Shown: in pieces, positions 9,094-18,266 of the stretch
Position numbering within the stretch: the stretch's first letter is position 1
Layout: every line of letters begins with the position of its first letter
Assembly (NCBI RefSeq): GCF_013359905.1
Contig: NZ_JABMCC010000121.1
Location: 1,076,003 to 1,140,002 of the forward strand
Source: Paenibacillus taichungensis
Lineage (GTDB): Bacteria > Bacillota > Bacilli > Paenibacillales > Paenibacillaceae
Direction of reading: 5' to 3'
Length of the DNA: 64,000 nucleotides
Translations under genes and position numbers: made by a program
Notes under the pieces: model-generated
Seen by the model: only the letters and a program-made list of their open reading frames with translations
Databases searched by the model: none
Told to the model about the DNA's origin: nothing

Positions 9094-9441
9094 GTGAACA
9101 TTTATGACAAAGCCAATGATTTGGCCAAAGCACTGAGAGAAAGCAGCGAGGTGGAAGAAATTACTTCTGCGATGAAGCTGATTGAAGCAGACCCGGAAGC
9201 AAAGGCTATGCTGGATAATTTCCGTGATCAACAGATGGAATTGCAACAACGTATGATGAGTGGGGATATGCCTGCACCGGACGAAATGGAGAAAATGGAG
9301 AAACTGTTTGAGGTACTGAGCCTGAACCTGAATATCCGTCGTCTGTTTGACGCTGAACGTCGCCTGAGTGTTATTATCGAAGACGTGAACAAAATTATTG
9401 CAGACAGCCTGGGTCATCTGTACGGTGGCGCTGAAGCCTAA
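9094..9441 (+). CDS. yheA: YheA/YlbF-family protein
   Basis: 115-residue soluble helical protein of the YlbF/YheA (UPF0342) family. The sequence MNIYDKANDLAKALRESSEV, the central QQMELQQRMMSGDMPAPDEM and the NLNIRRLFDAERRLSVIIEDV helix are typical. GTG start at 9094 with AGGAGG 7-8 bases upstream. Bacillus subtilis also has yheA beside yheC/yheD, which supports the name. Relatives (YlbF, YmcA) act in complexes affecting RNA processing and development. For YheA itself no function is established. Confidence 0.85.
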   Translation: MNIYDKANDLAKALRESSEVEEITSAMKLIEADPEAKAMLDNFRDQQMELQQRMMSGDMPAPDEMEKMEKLFEVLSLNLNIRRLFDAERRLSVIIEDVNKIIADSLGHLYGGAEA

Positions 9442-9543
9442 ACCGAAAACCTTGTCCCGTTTTTTTGCCTGAACCTCTCATATTAGCTCCTTATCGTTCA
9501 TAGACTAGACATATAGAGTCGATCAAGAACGAAGGAGCTGTGA

Positions 9544-9831
9544 ATGGTGAAAAGGTTGAAGAAAGCAAAACATGTGATCTATCTGCTTATCGCGTTGTCG
9601 ATGCTAGTCATTGCGTTGCCGCGGATTTCCTTTGCTGGGGGAATGGACTGGGTTAATATTTTTGGCATCGTATGGGTGCTGTTCTCCTTATTAATCATTG
9701 GTGCACATCTACATTTTATTCTCGGTGTGGATGAAGAGAAGAAGCGTGCACTGGAAGCTGTTCGGCGAGCGAAGTTGCGGCAGTGGGAGATGAAACTGGT
9801 GGACAAGCAGGAGCAGAGCAAATCTGTATAA
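9544..9831 (+). CDS. Small membrane protein, unknown function
   Basis: 95 residues with two membrane spans (about 11-30 and 38-60) and a charged, Lys/Arg/Glu-rich cytosolic C-terminal helix (EEKKRALEAVRRAKLRQWEM). ATG after GGAGCTGTGA. I recognise no family. It stands alone between yheA and a rho-independent terminator. Confidence 0.65.
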   Translation: MVKRLKKAKHVIYLLIALSMLVIALPRISFAGGMDWVNIFGIVWVLFSLLIIGAHLHFILGVDEEKKRALEAVRRAKLRQWEMKLVDKQEQSKSV

Positions 9832-9882
9832 GGTTTGGAACACAGATGACATGGTGATAGAGATGGTTCTATCTGTCTAAGT

Positions 9883-9928
9883 AAGGCCGGATTCCCTTTG
9901 GTATGAAAGGGACCGGTCTTTTTTTTAT
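9883..9928 (+). terminator. Terminator after small membrane protein gene
   Basis: Hairpin AAGGCCGGATTCCCTTT / AAAGGGACCGGTCTT followed by a run of eight T. Confidence 0.85.
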
Positions 9929-10069
9929 ACCCGTAATTAGCTGTTCCGATTATTCAGATCAATGTAGCGTGGATCTTTAGGAGAATGGTGCGTAGAATGG
10001 GGTTATTTTCCTAAGGTCGTGTTATAATAGATACAGAATAGTACAGATGCATCTTCGGGGGTGGTACAG

Positions 10070-11404
10070 ATGGACGGACAGGAAGAAAACGTGACGAAGC
10101 ACGAACAATTGCTTCAACATATTGAACAACTGAAGGTAGGCAGCAAAATATCGGTGCGTGGACTGGCGCGGGAATTGGGCGTAAGCGAAGGAACAGCGTA
10201 CCGTGCAGTAAAAGAGGCAGAGAACTTCGGCCTGGTCGTGACCAAGGAACGAATTGGAACAGTGCGGATCGAGAAAAGACCTCGCGGTATGACCGAGCAG
10301 CTGACTTTTGCCGATGTGGTAACCATCGTCGAAGGTCATGTGCTGGGTGGAAGTGACGGTCTGGCCAAACCGCTTCACAAGTACGTGATCGGTGCGATGA
10401 AAGAGCAGGCCATGGCCCGATACATTGACGCGGGAAGCCTGTTGATTGTTGGTAACCGGGACAATGCACATTCCCTCGCACTCGAACAGGGCGCAGGTGT
10501 ATTAATTACAGGTGGCTTCGGTACAAGCCGTGAAGTGAGAGTGATGGCTGATGAGTTGGGTCTTCCCATCATTTCCTCCAGACATGACACGTTTACAGTA
10601 GCTTCAATGATTAACCGTGCGATCTTCGATCGACTGATTAAGAAAAAGATTATGTTGGTGGAGGACATTATCGGTCAAAAGCCACGTCTTCAGGTGCTAA
10701 AGGTGACCAGTTCAGCCGCGGATTTTCATCTGCTGGTCTCCGAAACGGGAGAGCATCGCTTTCCGGTAGTAGATGAATGGAACCGGGTTATCGGTATCGT
10801 AAGTCTCAAAGATGTGAGCGAGTTAAAAGAGGATCAGAGTATTGAGAAGTGTGTCGTACGTCGCCCAATCACAGCCTCGCTGCAAACCTCACTGGCTTCG
10901 GCTGCACAGATCATGACCTGGGAGGGTATTGACTTCCTACCAATTGTGGATCGGAATCGTAAACTGATTGCATCCGTCACACGTAAGGAAGTGCTGCAGG
11001 CGATGCGTGATGCACAGAAGCAGCCACAGCTTGGAGAGACGTTTGATCATCTGATCTGGAACGGGTTTGCGGAAGAGCGCGGAGAGCAGAACGAATTGTT
11101 TTTCCACGGATTCATCATTCCACAGATGGCGACAGACCTCGGTACGATCTCGGAAGGTGTTCTGTTGAATGTGATGACACAGGCGGGACGGCGTGCCGCA
11201 TGGGACGTTACAGGTAACGACCATGTGGTGGATAATGTAACAACGTATTTTGTTCGTCCGGTACAGATTGAAGATCAGATTCTGGTTCGTCCCATTATTT
11301 TGGAGACAAGTCGCCGGACCTGCAAAATGGATATTGTCATTTCCCGTGATGGGAATGTTGTATGCAAAGCGGTGATGACCCTGCAATCCATCGACCATGC
11401 CTAG
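10070..11404 (+). CDS. ytoI: CBS/DRTGG/hotdog-domain transcriptional regulator YtoI
   Basis: About 444 residues with the YtoI domain order: an N-terminal winged helix-turn-helix (about 10-70, GLARELGVSEGTAYRAVKEA), a DRTGG domain (about 75-190), a CBS pair (about 195-310, FPVVDEWNRVIGIVSLKDV and FLPIVDRNRKLIASVTRKE), and a C-terminal hotdog thioesterase-like domain (about 320-435). The modules suggest a DNA-binding protein sensing a nucleotide and an acyl or CoA-type ligand; the targets are unknown. ATG at 10070 has GGGGGTGG upstream; a GTG three codons earlier is possible. The neighbour ytpI matches the Bacillus arrangement. A TATAAT lies at 10023-10028. Confidence 0.88.
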   Translation: MDGQEENVTKHEQLLQHIEQLKVGSKISVRGLARELGVSEGTAYRAVKEAENFGLVVTKERIGTVRIEKRPRGMTEQLTFADVVTIVEGHVLGGSDGLAKPLHKYVIGAMKEQAMARYIDAGSLLIVGNRDNAHSLALEQGAGVLITGGFGTSREVRVMADELGLPIISSRHDTFTVASMINRAIFDRLIKKKIMLVEDIIGQKPRLQVLKVTSSAADFHLLVSETGEHRFPVVDEWNRVIGIVSLKDVSELKEDQSIEKCVVRRPITASLQTSLASAAQIMTWEGIDFLPIVDRNRKLIASVTRKEVLQAMRDAQKQPQLGETFDHLIWNGFAEERGEQNELFFHGFIIPQMATDLGTISEGVLLNVMTQAGRRAAWDVTGNDHVVDNVTTYFVRPVQIEDQILVRPIILETSRRTCKMDIVISRDGNVVCKAVMTLQSIDHA

Positions 11405-11446
11405 AAAAGCGAGAAATCCTGGATTTGAAAAATATTATAAGTTCAG

Positions 11447-11538
11447 AAAAAAGAGAGTATCCTCTTATCGAAATAGCGCACTGTACCCGAAATCAACGTG
11501 GCTCAGGCTTGTTCGATAGATGAGGATACTCTTTTTTT
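11447..11538. terminator. Long-stem terminator after ytoI
   Basis: AAAAAAGAGAGTATCCTC ... GAGGATACTCTTTTTTT with TTATCGA/TCGATAGA extending the stem and a loop of about 45 bases. The A run on the left could also serve ytpI from the other side. Confidence 0.8.
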
Positions 11539-11568
11539 GGTAAAACGTAATGACATCGTGCTAATGCA

Positions 11569-11910
11569 TCAGGCAGATTGTCCGGATGTCTTGCCAGTTG
11601 CACCGTCTGCATGCTGCTGAAGACGGGCATAGTAACTGCGGTTACGTAAACCGGCGAACAGGTTGTACGCTCCCATAATTAGAAATAGCGCTTCCACAAC
11701 GACGGATAGCGTAGAACCGGTAAACACAAACATCAGGATGAGGGAAAGAATAATCAGCATGCTACCCATCCAGACGTTGGTCCATGAGCGATAAAGACCT
11801 GTCGCGATGGGATCAGTGGTTCTGCGGGAACGAATGCTGTTCAGAGCTGAACAGACCATGGCCAGGGCAAAGAAGGCGATTAGGACATATTTGAGTACAT
11901 CGATGAACAC
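11569..11910 (-). CDS. ytpI: YtpI family membrane protein
   Basis: 113 residues with three hydrophobic segments (about 5-23, 47-66, 68-87), matching YtpI in size and position next to ytoI. Start is GTG at 11908-11910 with AAGGAG 11-12 bases upstream. The C-terminus is polar (QQHADGATGKTSGQSA). No biochemical function is known for the family. Confidence 0.75.
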   Translation of the reverse strand: MFIDVLKYVLIAFFALAMVCSALNSIRSRRTTDPIATGLYRSWTNVWMGSMLIILSLILMFVFTGSTLSVVVEALFLIMGAYNLFAGLRNRSYYARLQQHADGATGKTSGQSA

Positions 11911-11941
11911 AAAGACGCAGCTCCTTTTCTGGAAAGCATTT

Positions 11942-11988
11942 ACTGCCCTTATTGTACCATGCAGGCAGAGGGCAAGGGCAGTTTTTTT
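11942..11988 (+). terminator. Terminator-like hairpin in plus orientation between two minus-strand genes
   Basis: ACTGCCCTT ... AAGGGCAGT followed by seven T on the plus strand. No plus-strand gene ends here. On the minus strand the U run would precede the stem, so it is not a normal terminator for ytrI. Confidence 0.5.
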
Positions 11989-12007
11989 CCGGGGCTATCA
12001 TCTATTT

Positions 12008-12496
12008 CTAAGCCGGAACGTGCATCCGAATCTGTACCCAAACTTGCAGCACACCTTCCATCACCAGCATTGTTTTCACCTGAACGGTATATTCCTTTTC
12101 TCTGACCGTGTACACTTTTTGGTTCAGCATGATGCGCGTCATTTTGCTGTACTCATCGATGTTGAATACGTCGCGGCCCCGGAGCACCTCAAGTTCATCG
12201 CCCAGTTTCTGTAACATCACTTTCAGGGAGGCCTCGTCCGGACCTTTGTCAGAATCTTCTGCACGGACCTTGATTTCCTTAATGACGGTTTGGCGTTTAC
12301 TGTATTTTTTCAGCGTTTTAATATCCTCCTCATTCTGATGCAGCTGAAGCTGCAACTCCTGATTGTTGAGCCACAACTCGTTGTAACTCAAGTGAAATAC
12401 ACCGTTGTACACGACACAACCGGCGATCATTCCCAGAACAAAGACAGCAGTCATGCGCATAAGCGGGCGGTAACGTGCAAAAGGCGGGATTCTCAT
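12008..12496 (-). CDS. ytrI: Sporulation membrane protein YtrI
   Basis: 162 residues with one N-terminal membrane anchor (about 13-34) followed by a long helical, partly coiled-coil extracytoplasmic region (NQELQLQLHQNEEDIKTLKK) and a C-terminal beta-rich part. The order ytrH then ytrI, 21 bases apart, is the Bacillus sporulation pair needed for full spore formation. Ribosome site is weak, so its translation may depend on ytrH. Confidence 0.82.
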   Translation of the reverse strand: MRIPPFARYRPLMRMTAVFVLGMIAGCVVYNGVFHLSYNELWLNNQELQLQLHQNEEDIKTLKKYSKRQTVIKEIKVRAEDSDKGPDEASLKVMLQKLGDELEVLRGRDVFNIDEYSKMTRIMLNQKVYTVREKEYTVQVKTMLVMEGVLQVWVQIRMHVPA

Positions 12497-12517
12497 GGGC
12501 GCTGTTCTGGAGTCATG

Positions 12518-12847
12518 CTAACCCCGTCCTCCACCACATACCCATTTCACCAGTTCGGTGCCCATGTGGGCGCCCATAAATGCGGATATTAAATACAAAA
12601 TTTGTTTGACTGCCGGAGACAGATTGCCGTCCAGCACGTTGCTTTCGATCACCCGCATCGGATCGATTGTACCGCCAACGGCCGCCGCGAGCGCCCAAAT
12701 TTTTATTTTCCCAGCGACGTCAAGCATCGTCTGTGTCGGAGGCTGGAGAGAGACCACCGCTCCAATACCTCCAATCATCGCGCCGCCCAGCACGATCCCA
12801 AACGCAATGAAGAAATCAAGAATAGCTTTGGACAAAAATGTGCTCAT
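12518..12847 (-). CDS. ytrH: Sporulation membrane protein YtrH
   Basis: 109 residues, several Gly/Ala-rich membrane segments (GIVLGGAMIGGIGAVVSL) and the conserved IKIWALAAAVGGTIDP region. GGGG-rich ribosome site before the ATG at 12845-12847. First gene of the ytrH-ytrI operon; the upstream promoter fits sigma-E, consistent with mother-cell expression. Confidence 0.87.
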   Translation of the reverse strand: MSTFLSKAILDFFIAFGIVLGGAMIGGIGAVVSLQPPTQTMLDVAGKIKIWALAAAVGGTIDPMRVIESNVLDGNLSPAVKQILYLISAFMGAHMGTELVKWVCGGGRG

Positions 12848-12923
12848 CCGGCAACACCCCTTTCAGACCCAGCAGCACACCTCCTGTCTTCGGTCCGTAA
12901 CAGGGGGAGCGGCTTGTACTTCT

Positions 12924-12951
12924 ATTGTATGGGCGTGCCCCCGAACGTTAT
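12924..12951 (-). promoter_or_regulatory. Sigma-E-type promoter of ytrH-ytrI
   Basis: On the minus strand the -10 element is CATACAAT (12924-12931), preceded after 17 bases by ATA (12949-12951). This matches the Bacillus sigma-E consensus (ATA, 16-18 bases, CATACANT). It lies about 77 bases upstream of the ytrH start. Confidence 0.7.
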
Positions 12952-13154
12952 GATAAAATAGAATAATAAAACACTCTTCAATAGGATGAATCCTTATATT
13001 TTCATTCATTTCATTAATAGAGCATTTTACATGAAAACAGAAAGCAACTTTCGGTCTGAACCGAAGGATGAAAAATACGGATAGAAGAAGATAGTGCTGT
13101 AACCTGATTCAAGAAGGTTGCTGCGACTATCCATGGCGAAAGGAAGAAAAAAAC

Positions 13155-16100
13155 ATGAGTTCTTTTGTGCATTTGCACGTTCACAGTGAATATAGTTTGC
13201 TGGACGGCGCTGCGCGTATACCGGATCTCGTGAATAAAGCCGCGGATCTCGGAATGACTACGCTGGCATTGACCGACCACGGTGTAATGTATGGTGCTAT
13301 TCCTTTCTATAAAGCATGCGTCGAGCGGGGAATTAAGCCGATCATTGGATGTGAGGCTTATATGACTGCCGGGTCTCGCAAAGAGCGGGGAAGCCGGAAG
13401 GATCAGCCGATCCATCATCTGATTTTACTGGCCAAAAATATGACGGGTTATCGCAATCTGATGAAACTATGCTCCATCGGTCATTTGGAAGGCTTCCATT
13501 ACAAACCACGTATTGATATGGAGAGTCTGGCTGCTCATCACGAGGGTATCATCTGTTTAAGTGCTTGTCTGGGAGGCGAGGTTCCCCAGCATTTGCTGCA
13601 TGGACGCGAGGAAGAGGCGAAGCGTGCGGCGCTGCGTTACAAACATATTTTTGGTGCCGATTTCTATCTGGAACTGCAGGATCACGGGCTATCTGAGCAA
13701 AAAAGAGTGAACCCCCAACTGATCCGTCTGGCAGCAGAGCTTGATATTCCACTGGTGGCGACCAATGATGCGCACTATCTGTCCGAAGAGGACGCCGAGC
13801 TTCAGGATGTGTTGATCTGCATCGGAACAGGGAAAACGGTAGATGACGAGAATCGGCTGCGCATCGGAACCAATCAGCTCTATCTTAAGAGTGAAAAAGA
13901 AATGGCGCGTTTGTTCCCCCATGTGCCCGAGGCTTTGACGAATACGGTTCGCATCGCGGAGTCGTGTGAGTTGCAGCTGGAGTTCGGTAAATCCATTTTG
14001 CCGGAATATAGACCGCTTCCTGAAGGGAAAACTCCTTCTGCCTATCTGCGTCAGTTGTGCGAAGAGGGAATGGAAGAGCGCTATAGTGAATCATCACGTT
14101 GGATGGATACGGAGCTCAGAGTCGAACTTGAACAGCGGCTGGATTATGAGCTCCGGGTTATAGACAGTATGGGATTCTCGGATTATTTCCTGATCGTATG
14201 GGATTTTATCGCCTATTCTCACCAGCAGGGAATTGTCACCGGACCGGGTCGTGGCTCCTCGGCGGGTAGTCTGGTTGCCTACACCTTGCGTATTACAGAC
14301 GTTGATCCCATGAAATATAACCTGCTCTTCGAGCGGTTTTTGAATCCGGAGAGGATCTCCATGCCGGATATTGATATCGACTTCAGCGATGAACGTCGGG
14401 ACGAAGTCATTGAGTATGTTGCGAAAAAATACGGTAAAGCCCATGTCGCCCAAATTATTACCTTTGGTACGATGGCTGCCCGTGCTGCTGTTCGGGACGT
14501 TGGACGTGCACTGAATGTGCCTTACGGCGAGGTGGACAAGGCAGCGAAGCTGATTCCTGCACAGCTTGGTATTAACATTCAGCGGGCAATGGAAGCCACC
14601 CCTGAACTGAAGGCTTTGTATGAGACCAAGCCGAAAACACGTGAATTGCTCGATATGGCTATGAAGGTGGAAGGCATGCCTCGTCATGCTTCCACGCATG
14701 CGGCGGGGGTTGTCATCTCCCGTGATCCGCTGACGGATGCTGTTCCGCTTCAGGAGGGCAGTGAGGGAACGGCCCTAACGCAGTATTCCATGGAAAACCT
14801 GGAGTCTATTGGACTGCTCAAAATGGACTTCCTCGGTCTGCGTACCCTTTCAATTATTGAACGATGTCTGCGCTGGATTGGTGAAAATGGCGAAATTCCG
14901 GATTTTCGTCATATTCCGGACGATGATGCACTCACGTATGAGATGCTTGGTCGAGGTGACACGATGGGTATATTCCAGCTCGAATCCGCAGGAGTGCGTC
15001 GTGTCCTGAAGGAGCTGAAGCCGAGTGTATTTGAAGATATTATTTCCGTACTGGCCTTGTATCGTCCGGGCCCGATGGAGTTCATATCCAAATACATTCA
15101 GGGCAAACACGGACAGATCGAAGTGGATTATCCACATGCGGATTTGGAGTCCATTCTCAAGGATACGTATGGCATCATTGTATATCAGGAACAAATTATG
15201 CAGATTGCTTCCCGGATGGCAGGCTTCTCTCTTGGTGAAGCGGATTTGCTCCGTAGAGCGGTTTCCAAGAAGAAACGGGAAGTACTGGATCTCGAACGTG
15301 GGCATTTTGTTCAGGGCAGTCTTAAGCAAGGATACACTGAAGCGGAGGCAGACCTGGTCTATGACATGATCGTCAAGTTTGCCAACTATGGTTTCCCGCG
15401 TGCTCATGCCGCTGCGTATGGCGTGCTTGCTTTCCAGACGGCTTATCTGAAAGCACATTATCCCATTCATTTTATGGCATCCATGTTAACAGCCGTTATG
15501 GGCAGTCACCGTAAAGTAGCGGAGTACGTTGTGGAATGCAGACGCATGAATATTGAAGTGCTTCCACCGGATGTGAATGAGAGCGGCATTCTGTTTACAC
15601 CTGTGCTTGCATCATCTAGCAGAATTAGTGCTGGACAAGCGGCAGAAACCCAACGTTTAGGGGGAGAAAGTGGTGAGAACGGTACAGCAGGTTCTACGGT
15701 GGAACGTGCTGTACATGATGATCATTATTCCGGACAAGCAGAGTACGGTGAAGCACCTCTGCCGGATGACCCGGGTCCCGAACCAGACGAAGACGGTAGT
15801 GGTGCATATGAGTGGCAGGCAGCGACGACAGTGCAAGAGCAGTCCGAAGATCGAAATAATTCTGGCGTAGTGACTGTTTCTACAGCAGAACGCCTGCATG
15901 GGACTGGGGAAGAGGAGTCCTCGCATTCCGAACAGCATGGAATGTCCGCTGTACAGGAGAAAGATGGATTGTCGAATCAGAACTCTGATGCAGATACAGC
16001 AACCGGGGCGATACGTTTTGGTCTGGCTGCGGTGAAAAATGTAGGTACCCAGGCGATGGAGAGTATCATGATTGTACGGCAGGAAAGACCGTTCGACAGC

Positions 16101-17219
16101 CTGCTCGATTTTTGTCGTCGCGTCGATTTGCGTGTATGCAACAAACGTGTAATTGAATCGCTTATTCAGGCGGGAGCCTTTGACACATTGCCTGGGCACC
16201 GTGCCCAATTACTGGCGATGCTGGATGAGACCGTGGAAGCCGCTCTGAAATGGCGCAAGGAACGCGAGGATCTGCAAATTCAATTGTTTGATTTTGTCGA
16301 GACGCCGAACTGGGAGATTGAATATCCCGAAATTCCGCCTTATTCCGGGAGCCAGCAGTTGGAGCTGGAGCGTGAGCTGTTAGGTTTGTATCTGTCTGGT
16401 CATCCACTGGATGATTACGAAGATGTGCTTGAATCCAGCGGCGCAGATCGCATTATGGAACTGACGGAAGCGGCTGACGATACGATGGCCGTCGCAGCCG
16501 GTATGGTTGTGTCTGTGAAGTCGATTACGACGAAACAGGGCAAGGCTATGGCGTTCATGGAGCTGGAAGACCAGATCGAACGCTGTGAAGTGGTTCTCTT
16601 TCCCGAAGTATGGCGGCGCAGCCAGCAGCATGTCGGGAAAGGTGAACTGCTCGTCGTGCGCGCCAAGGTGCAGCAGCAGGACGAAGGGTTCAAGCTGCTG
16701 GCTGAGGAAGTGGCGCCGTTGTCATCGGCGGCACTGGAACAGCAGCTGCGCAGCCGCGAACGGCGCGGTAAGCCCGGCAGCGGCAGTGCTTCGCGCCCGG
16801 CGGCTCCACCACGGCAGGCGGCTGGCGCGGGAGCCGGAGCACAGCGCAGCAGTGGAAGCCAAGGCCCGTCAGCGACGCACAGCGCTGCGGGTGGATCTGG
16901 AGCGGCCGATGCTAATGGGGCTGCTTCCGTGGCTCGCCGGGCTGATGAGGCCGCTGGCGGCACGGAGCAGAGTCGTGGGCCGCGAGTGATGGAGCAGCGG
17001 GTGTTCGTGAAGATCACTCCGCAGGCGGAGAATCCAGAGCTCCTCGCCCGACTGAAACAATTGCTTCAGCAGCATTCGGGTCCGGTTGCGACGGTGCTCT
17101 TCTATGAACAGCAGCAGAAGCTGCTCGCATTGAGTGATGCCTACCGGATTAAACCTTCGCCCTCTTTGTTCTCCGAGATGGAGAAGATGCTGGGTGAGGG
17201 TACGGTCAAAATAAAATAA
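13155..17219 (+). CDS. dnaE: DNA polymerase III subunit alpha (DnaE) with two low-complexity insertions
   Basis: Replicative C-family polymerase. PHP domain at the N-terminus (HLHVHSEYSLLDGAARI, about residues 6-22), palm with the Asp-rich PDIDIDF motif (404-410), then YRPGPMEFI, the fingers, helix-hairpin-helix and an OB fold (about 1120-1185). At 1354 residues it is about 240 longer than Bacillus DnaE. The excess lies in two places. An acidic, Ser/Gly/Glu-rich segment of about 130 residues (818-950) interrupts the region between ESGILFTP and AIRFGLAAVKNVG. An Ala/Gly/Arg-rich, high-GC linker of about 85 residues (1193-1278) lies between the OB fold and the C-terminal domain RVFVKITPQ. Start ATG with AAAGGAAG. 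Confidence 0.96.
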   Translation: MSSFVHLHVHSEYSLLDGAARIPDLVNKAADLGMTTLALTDHGVMYGAIPFYKACVERGIKPIIGCEAYMTAGSRKERGSRKDQPIHHLILLAKNMTGYRNLMKLCSIGHLEGFHYKPRIDMESLAAHHEGIICLSACLGGEVPQHLLHGREEEAKRAALRYKHIFGADFYLELQDHGLSEQKRVNPQLIRLAAELDIPLVATNDAHYLSEEDAELQDVLICIGTGKTVDDENRLRIGTNQLYLKSEKEMARLFPHVPEALTNTVRIAESCELQLEFGKSILPEYRPLPEGKTPSAYLRQLCEEGMEERYSESSRWMDTELRVELEQRLDYELRVIDSMGFSDYFLIVWDFIAYSHQQGIVTGPGRGSSAGSLVAYTLRITDVDPMKYNLLFERFLNPERISMPDIDIDFSDERRDEVIEYVAKKYGKAHVAQIITFGTMAARAAVRDVGRALNVPYGEVDKAAKLIPAQLGINIQRAMEATPELKALYETKPKTRELLDMAMKVEGMPRHASTHAAGVVISRDPLTDAVPLQEGSEGTALTQYSMENLESIGLLKMDFLGLRTLSIIERCLRWIGENGEIPDFRHIPDDDALTYEMLGRGDTMGIFQLESAGVRRVLKELKPSVFEDIISVLALYRPGPMEFISKYIQGKHGQIEVDYPHADLESILKDTYGIIVYQEQIMQIASRMAGFSLGEADLLRRAVSKKKREVLDLERGHFVQGSLKQGYTEAEADLVYDMIVKFANYGFPRAHAAAYGVLAFQTAYLKAHYPIHFMASMLTAVMGSHRKVAEYVVECRRMNIEVLPPDVNESGILFTPVLASSSRISAGQAAETQRLGGESGENGTAGSTVERAVHDDHYSGQAEYGEAPLPDDPGPEPDEDGSGAYEWQAATTVQEQSEDRNNSGVVTVSTAERLHGTGEEESSHSEQHGMSAVQEKDGLSNQNSDADTATGAIRFGLAAVKNVGTQAMESIMIVRQERPFDSLLDFCRRVDLRVCNKRVIESLIQAGAFDTLPGHRAQLLAMLDETVEAALKWRKEREDLQIQLFDFVETPNWEIEYPEIPPYSGSQQLELERELLGLYLSGHPLDDYEDVLESSGADRIMELTEAADDTMAVAAGMVVSVKSITTKQGKAMAFMELEDQIERCEVVLFPEVWRRSQQHVGKGELLVVRAKVQQQDEGFKLLAEEVAPLSSAALEQQLRSRERRGKPGSGSASRPAAPPRQAAGAGAGAQRSSGSQGPSATHSAAGGSGAADANGAASVARRADEAAGGTEQSRGPRVMEQRVFVKITPQAENPELLARLKQLLQQHSGPVATVLFYEQQQKLLALSDAYRIKPSPSLFSEMEKMLGEGTVKIK

Positions 17220-17774
17220 TTGGTTTTCATGCACGTAATTGTTTTCTCGATTCAAAGCTCTAACGAAACTACCGCGCCTTAACAGGCGGATGATCGTAAA
17301 ACGCGAAGTTTAACGAACTTCAGTAACGTCACTCAGGTACAAAACTGCGGCACGACCTATAGAATGACGAAAAAACATCTCTGTGATTGTTAAGCCGCAG
17401 TTTTGTGAAAAATTGGAGCTAATCGCGTGCGTTGATTTCGTTTGGCCCGAATCGAATAAAACTAAAAAGGTATCCCAGGCCATGTTCATGACTTTGAGAA
17501 ACCCCTCTTTTCCCAAGATGAAGCCTGTTCGGCCAAATGCCGAGCAGGTTTTTTGTATTTATTTTACCAAATTACATCAAGAATGAAGGGGAAGGAGATA
17601 TTGAACACAAGCATGTAATATGTGAATCTTTTTACATAATTTAAAGGATAAGCAGACTGCCAAAGCGAATGCGCGTTTCGCATTTTTTATGAACATTTTG
17701 CGAGTTTGCCGCATACACTTGAGAACACCGAAGGACCTGGGGGTCCTCGGGGGAGCGATGCGGGAGGTCGAGAT
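17220..17774. other. Intergenic region dnaE-pgpA with several inverted repeats
   Basis: No convincing gene. It holds a perfect 13-bp inverted repeat ACAAAACTGCGGC / GCCGCAGTTTTGT (17339-17351, 17394-17406), a GAAGTT/AACTTC dyad (17305-17320), a terminator at 17523, a short AATGCG/CGCATT hairpin followed by T6 (17668-17687), and an AGGACC/GGTCCT hairpin (17732-17747) shortly before the pgpA ribosome site. Confidence 0.5.
17523..17554 (+). terminator. Rho-independent terminator
   Basis: CCTGTTCGGC loop GCCGAGCAGG followed by TTTTTT, about 300 bases after dnaE. Confidence 0.8.
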
Positions 17775-18266
17775 ATGTCATATGAAATCGTAGAAGCCAT
17801 GCTGGCCCGGCGGGGTGTACAGATTGATGCAATCGCGGAAATTGTATATCGTCTGCAAAAAGGGTACCACCCGGAACTGACTATGGATGACTGTGTCACG
17901 AGTGTAAAATCGGTACTGCAGAAACGTGAGGTGCAATATACGTTATACACAGGTATAGCCCTCGACGAGCTTGCTGAGAAACGCCTTTTGCCGCAACCTT
18001 TGCAGGCAATTATGGAGGCGGATGAATCCCTGTATGGAGTGGACGAGACTCTTGCTCTTGGCATTACCCATGTGTATGGTATGATCGGTTTAACCAGTTT
18101 TGGTTATCTGGATAAAGAAAAGATTGGTGTCATTCATGATCTGAATGAAGCAGGACCAGCTATACATGTTTTTCTGGACGACCTGGTTGCCGGGCTCGCC
18201 GCTGCTGCTTCTGCCCGAATTGCTCACAAAAATATTAAAGCCAAGAAATATCCATCGGATATCTGA
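17775..18266 (+). CDS. pgpA: Phosphatidylglycerophosphatase A-like protein (PgpA/YutG family)
   Basis: 163-residue protein of the PgpA family, which removes phosphate from phosphatidylglycerophosphate. The motifs DDCVTSVKSVLQKREVQYT, GVDETLALGITHVYG and IHVFLDDLVAGLAAAASARI fit the Bacillus YutG branch. ATG at 17775 has GGGAGGT 7-8 bases upstream; an in-frame start 23 codons earlier would add an unconserved Gly/Pro-rich extension running through the upstream hairpin. Soluble-looking except for the last helix. Confidence 0.8.
   Translation: MSYEIVEAMLARRGVQIDAIAEIVYRLQKGYHPELTMDDCVTSVKSVLQKREVQYTLYTGIALDELAEKRLLPQPLQAIMEADESLYGVDETLALGITHVYGMIGLTSFGYLDKEKIGVIHDLNEAGPAIHVFLDDLVAGLAAAASARIAHKNIKAKKYPSDI

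Noticed and set aside
17383..17586. 67-codon plus-strand ORF after dnaE
   Set aside because: It crosses a clear terminator and an inverted repeat arm and has no ribosome site.
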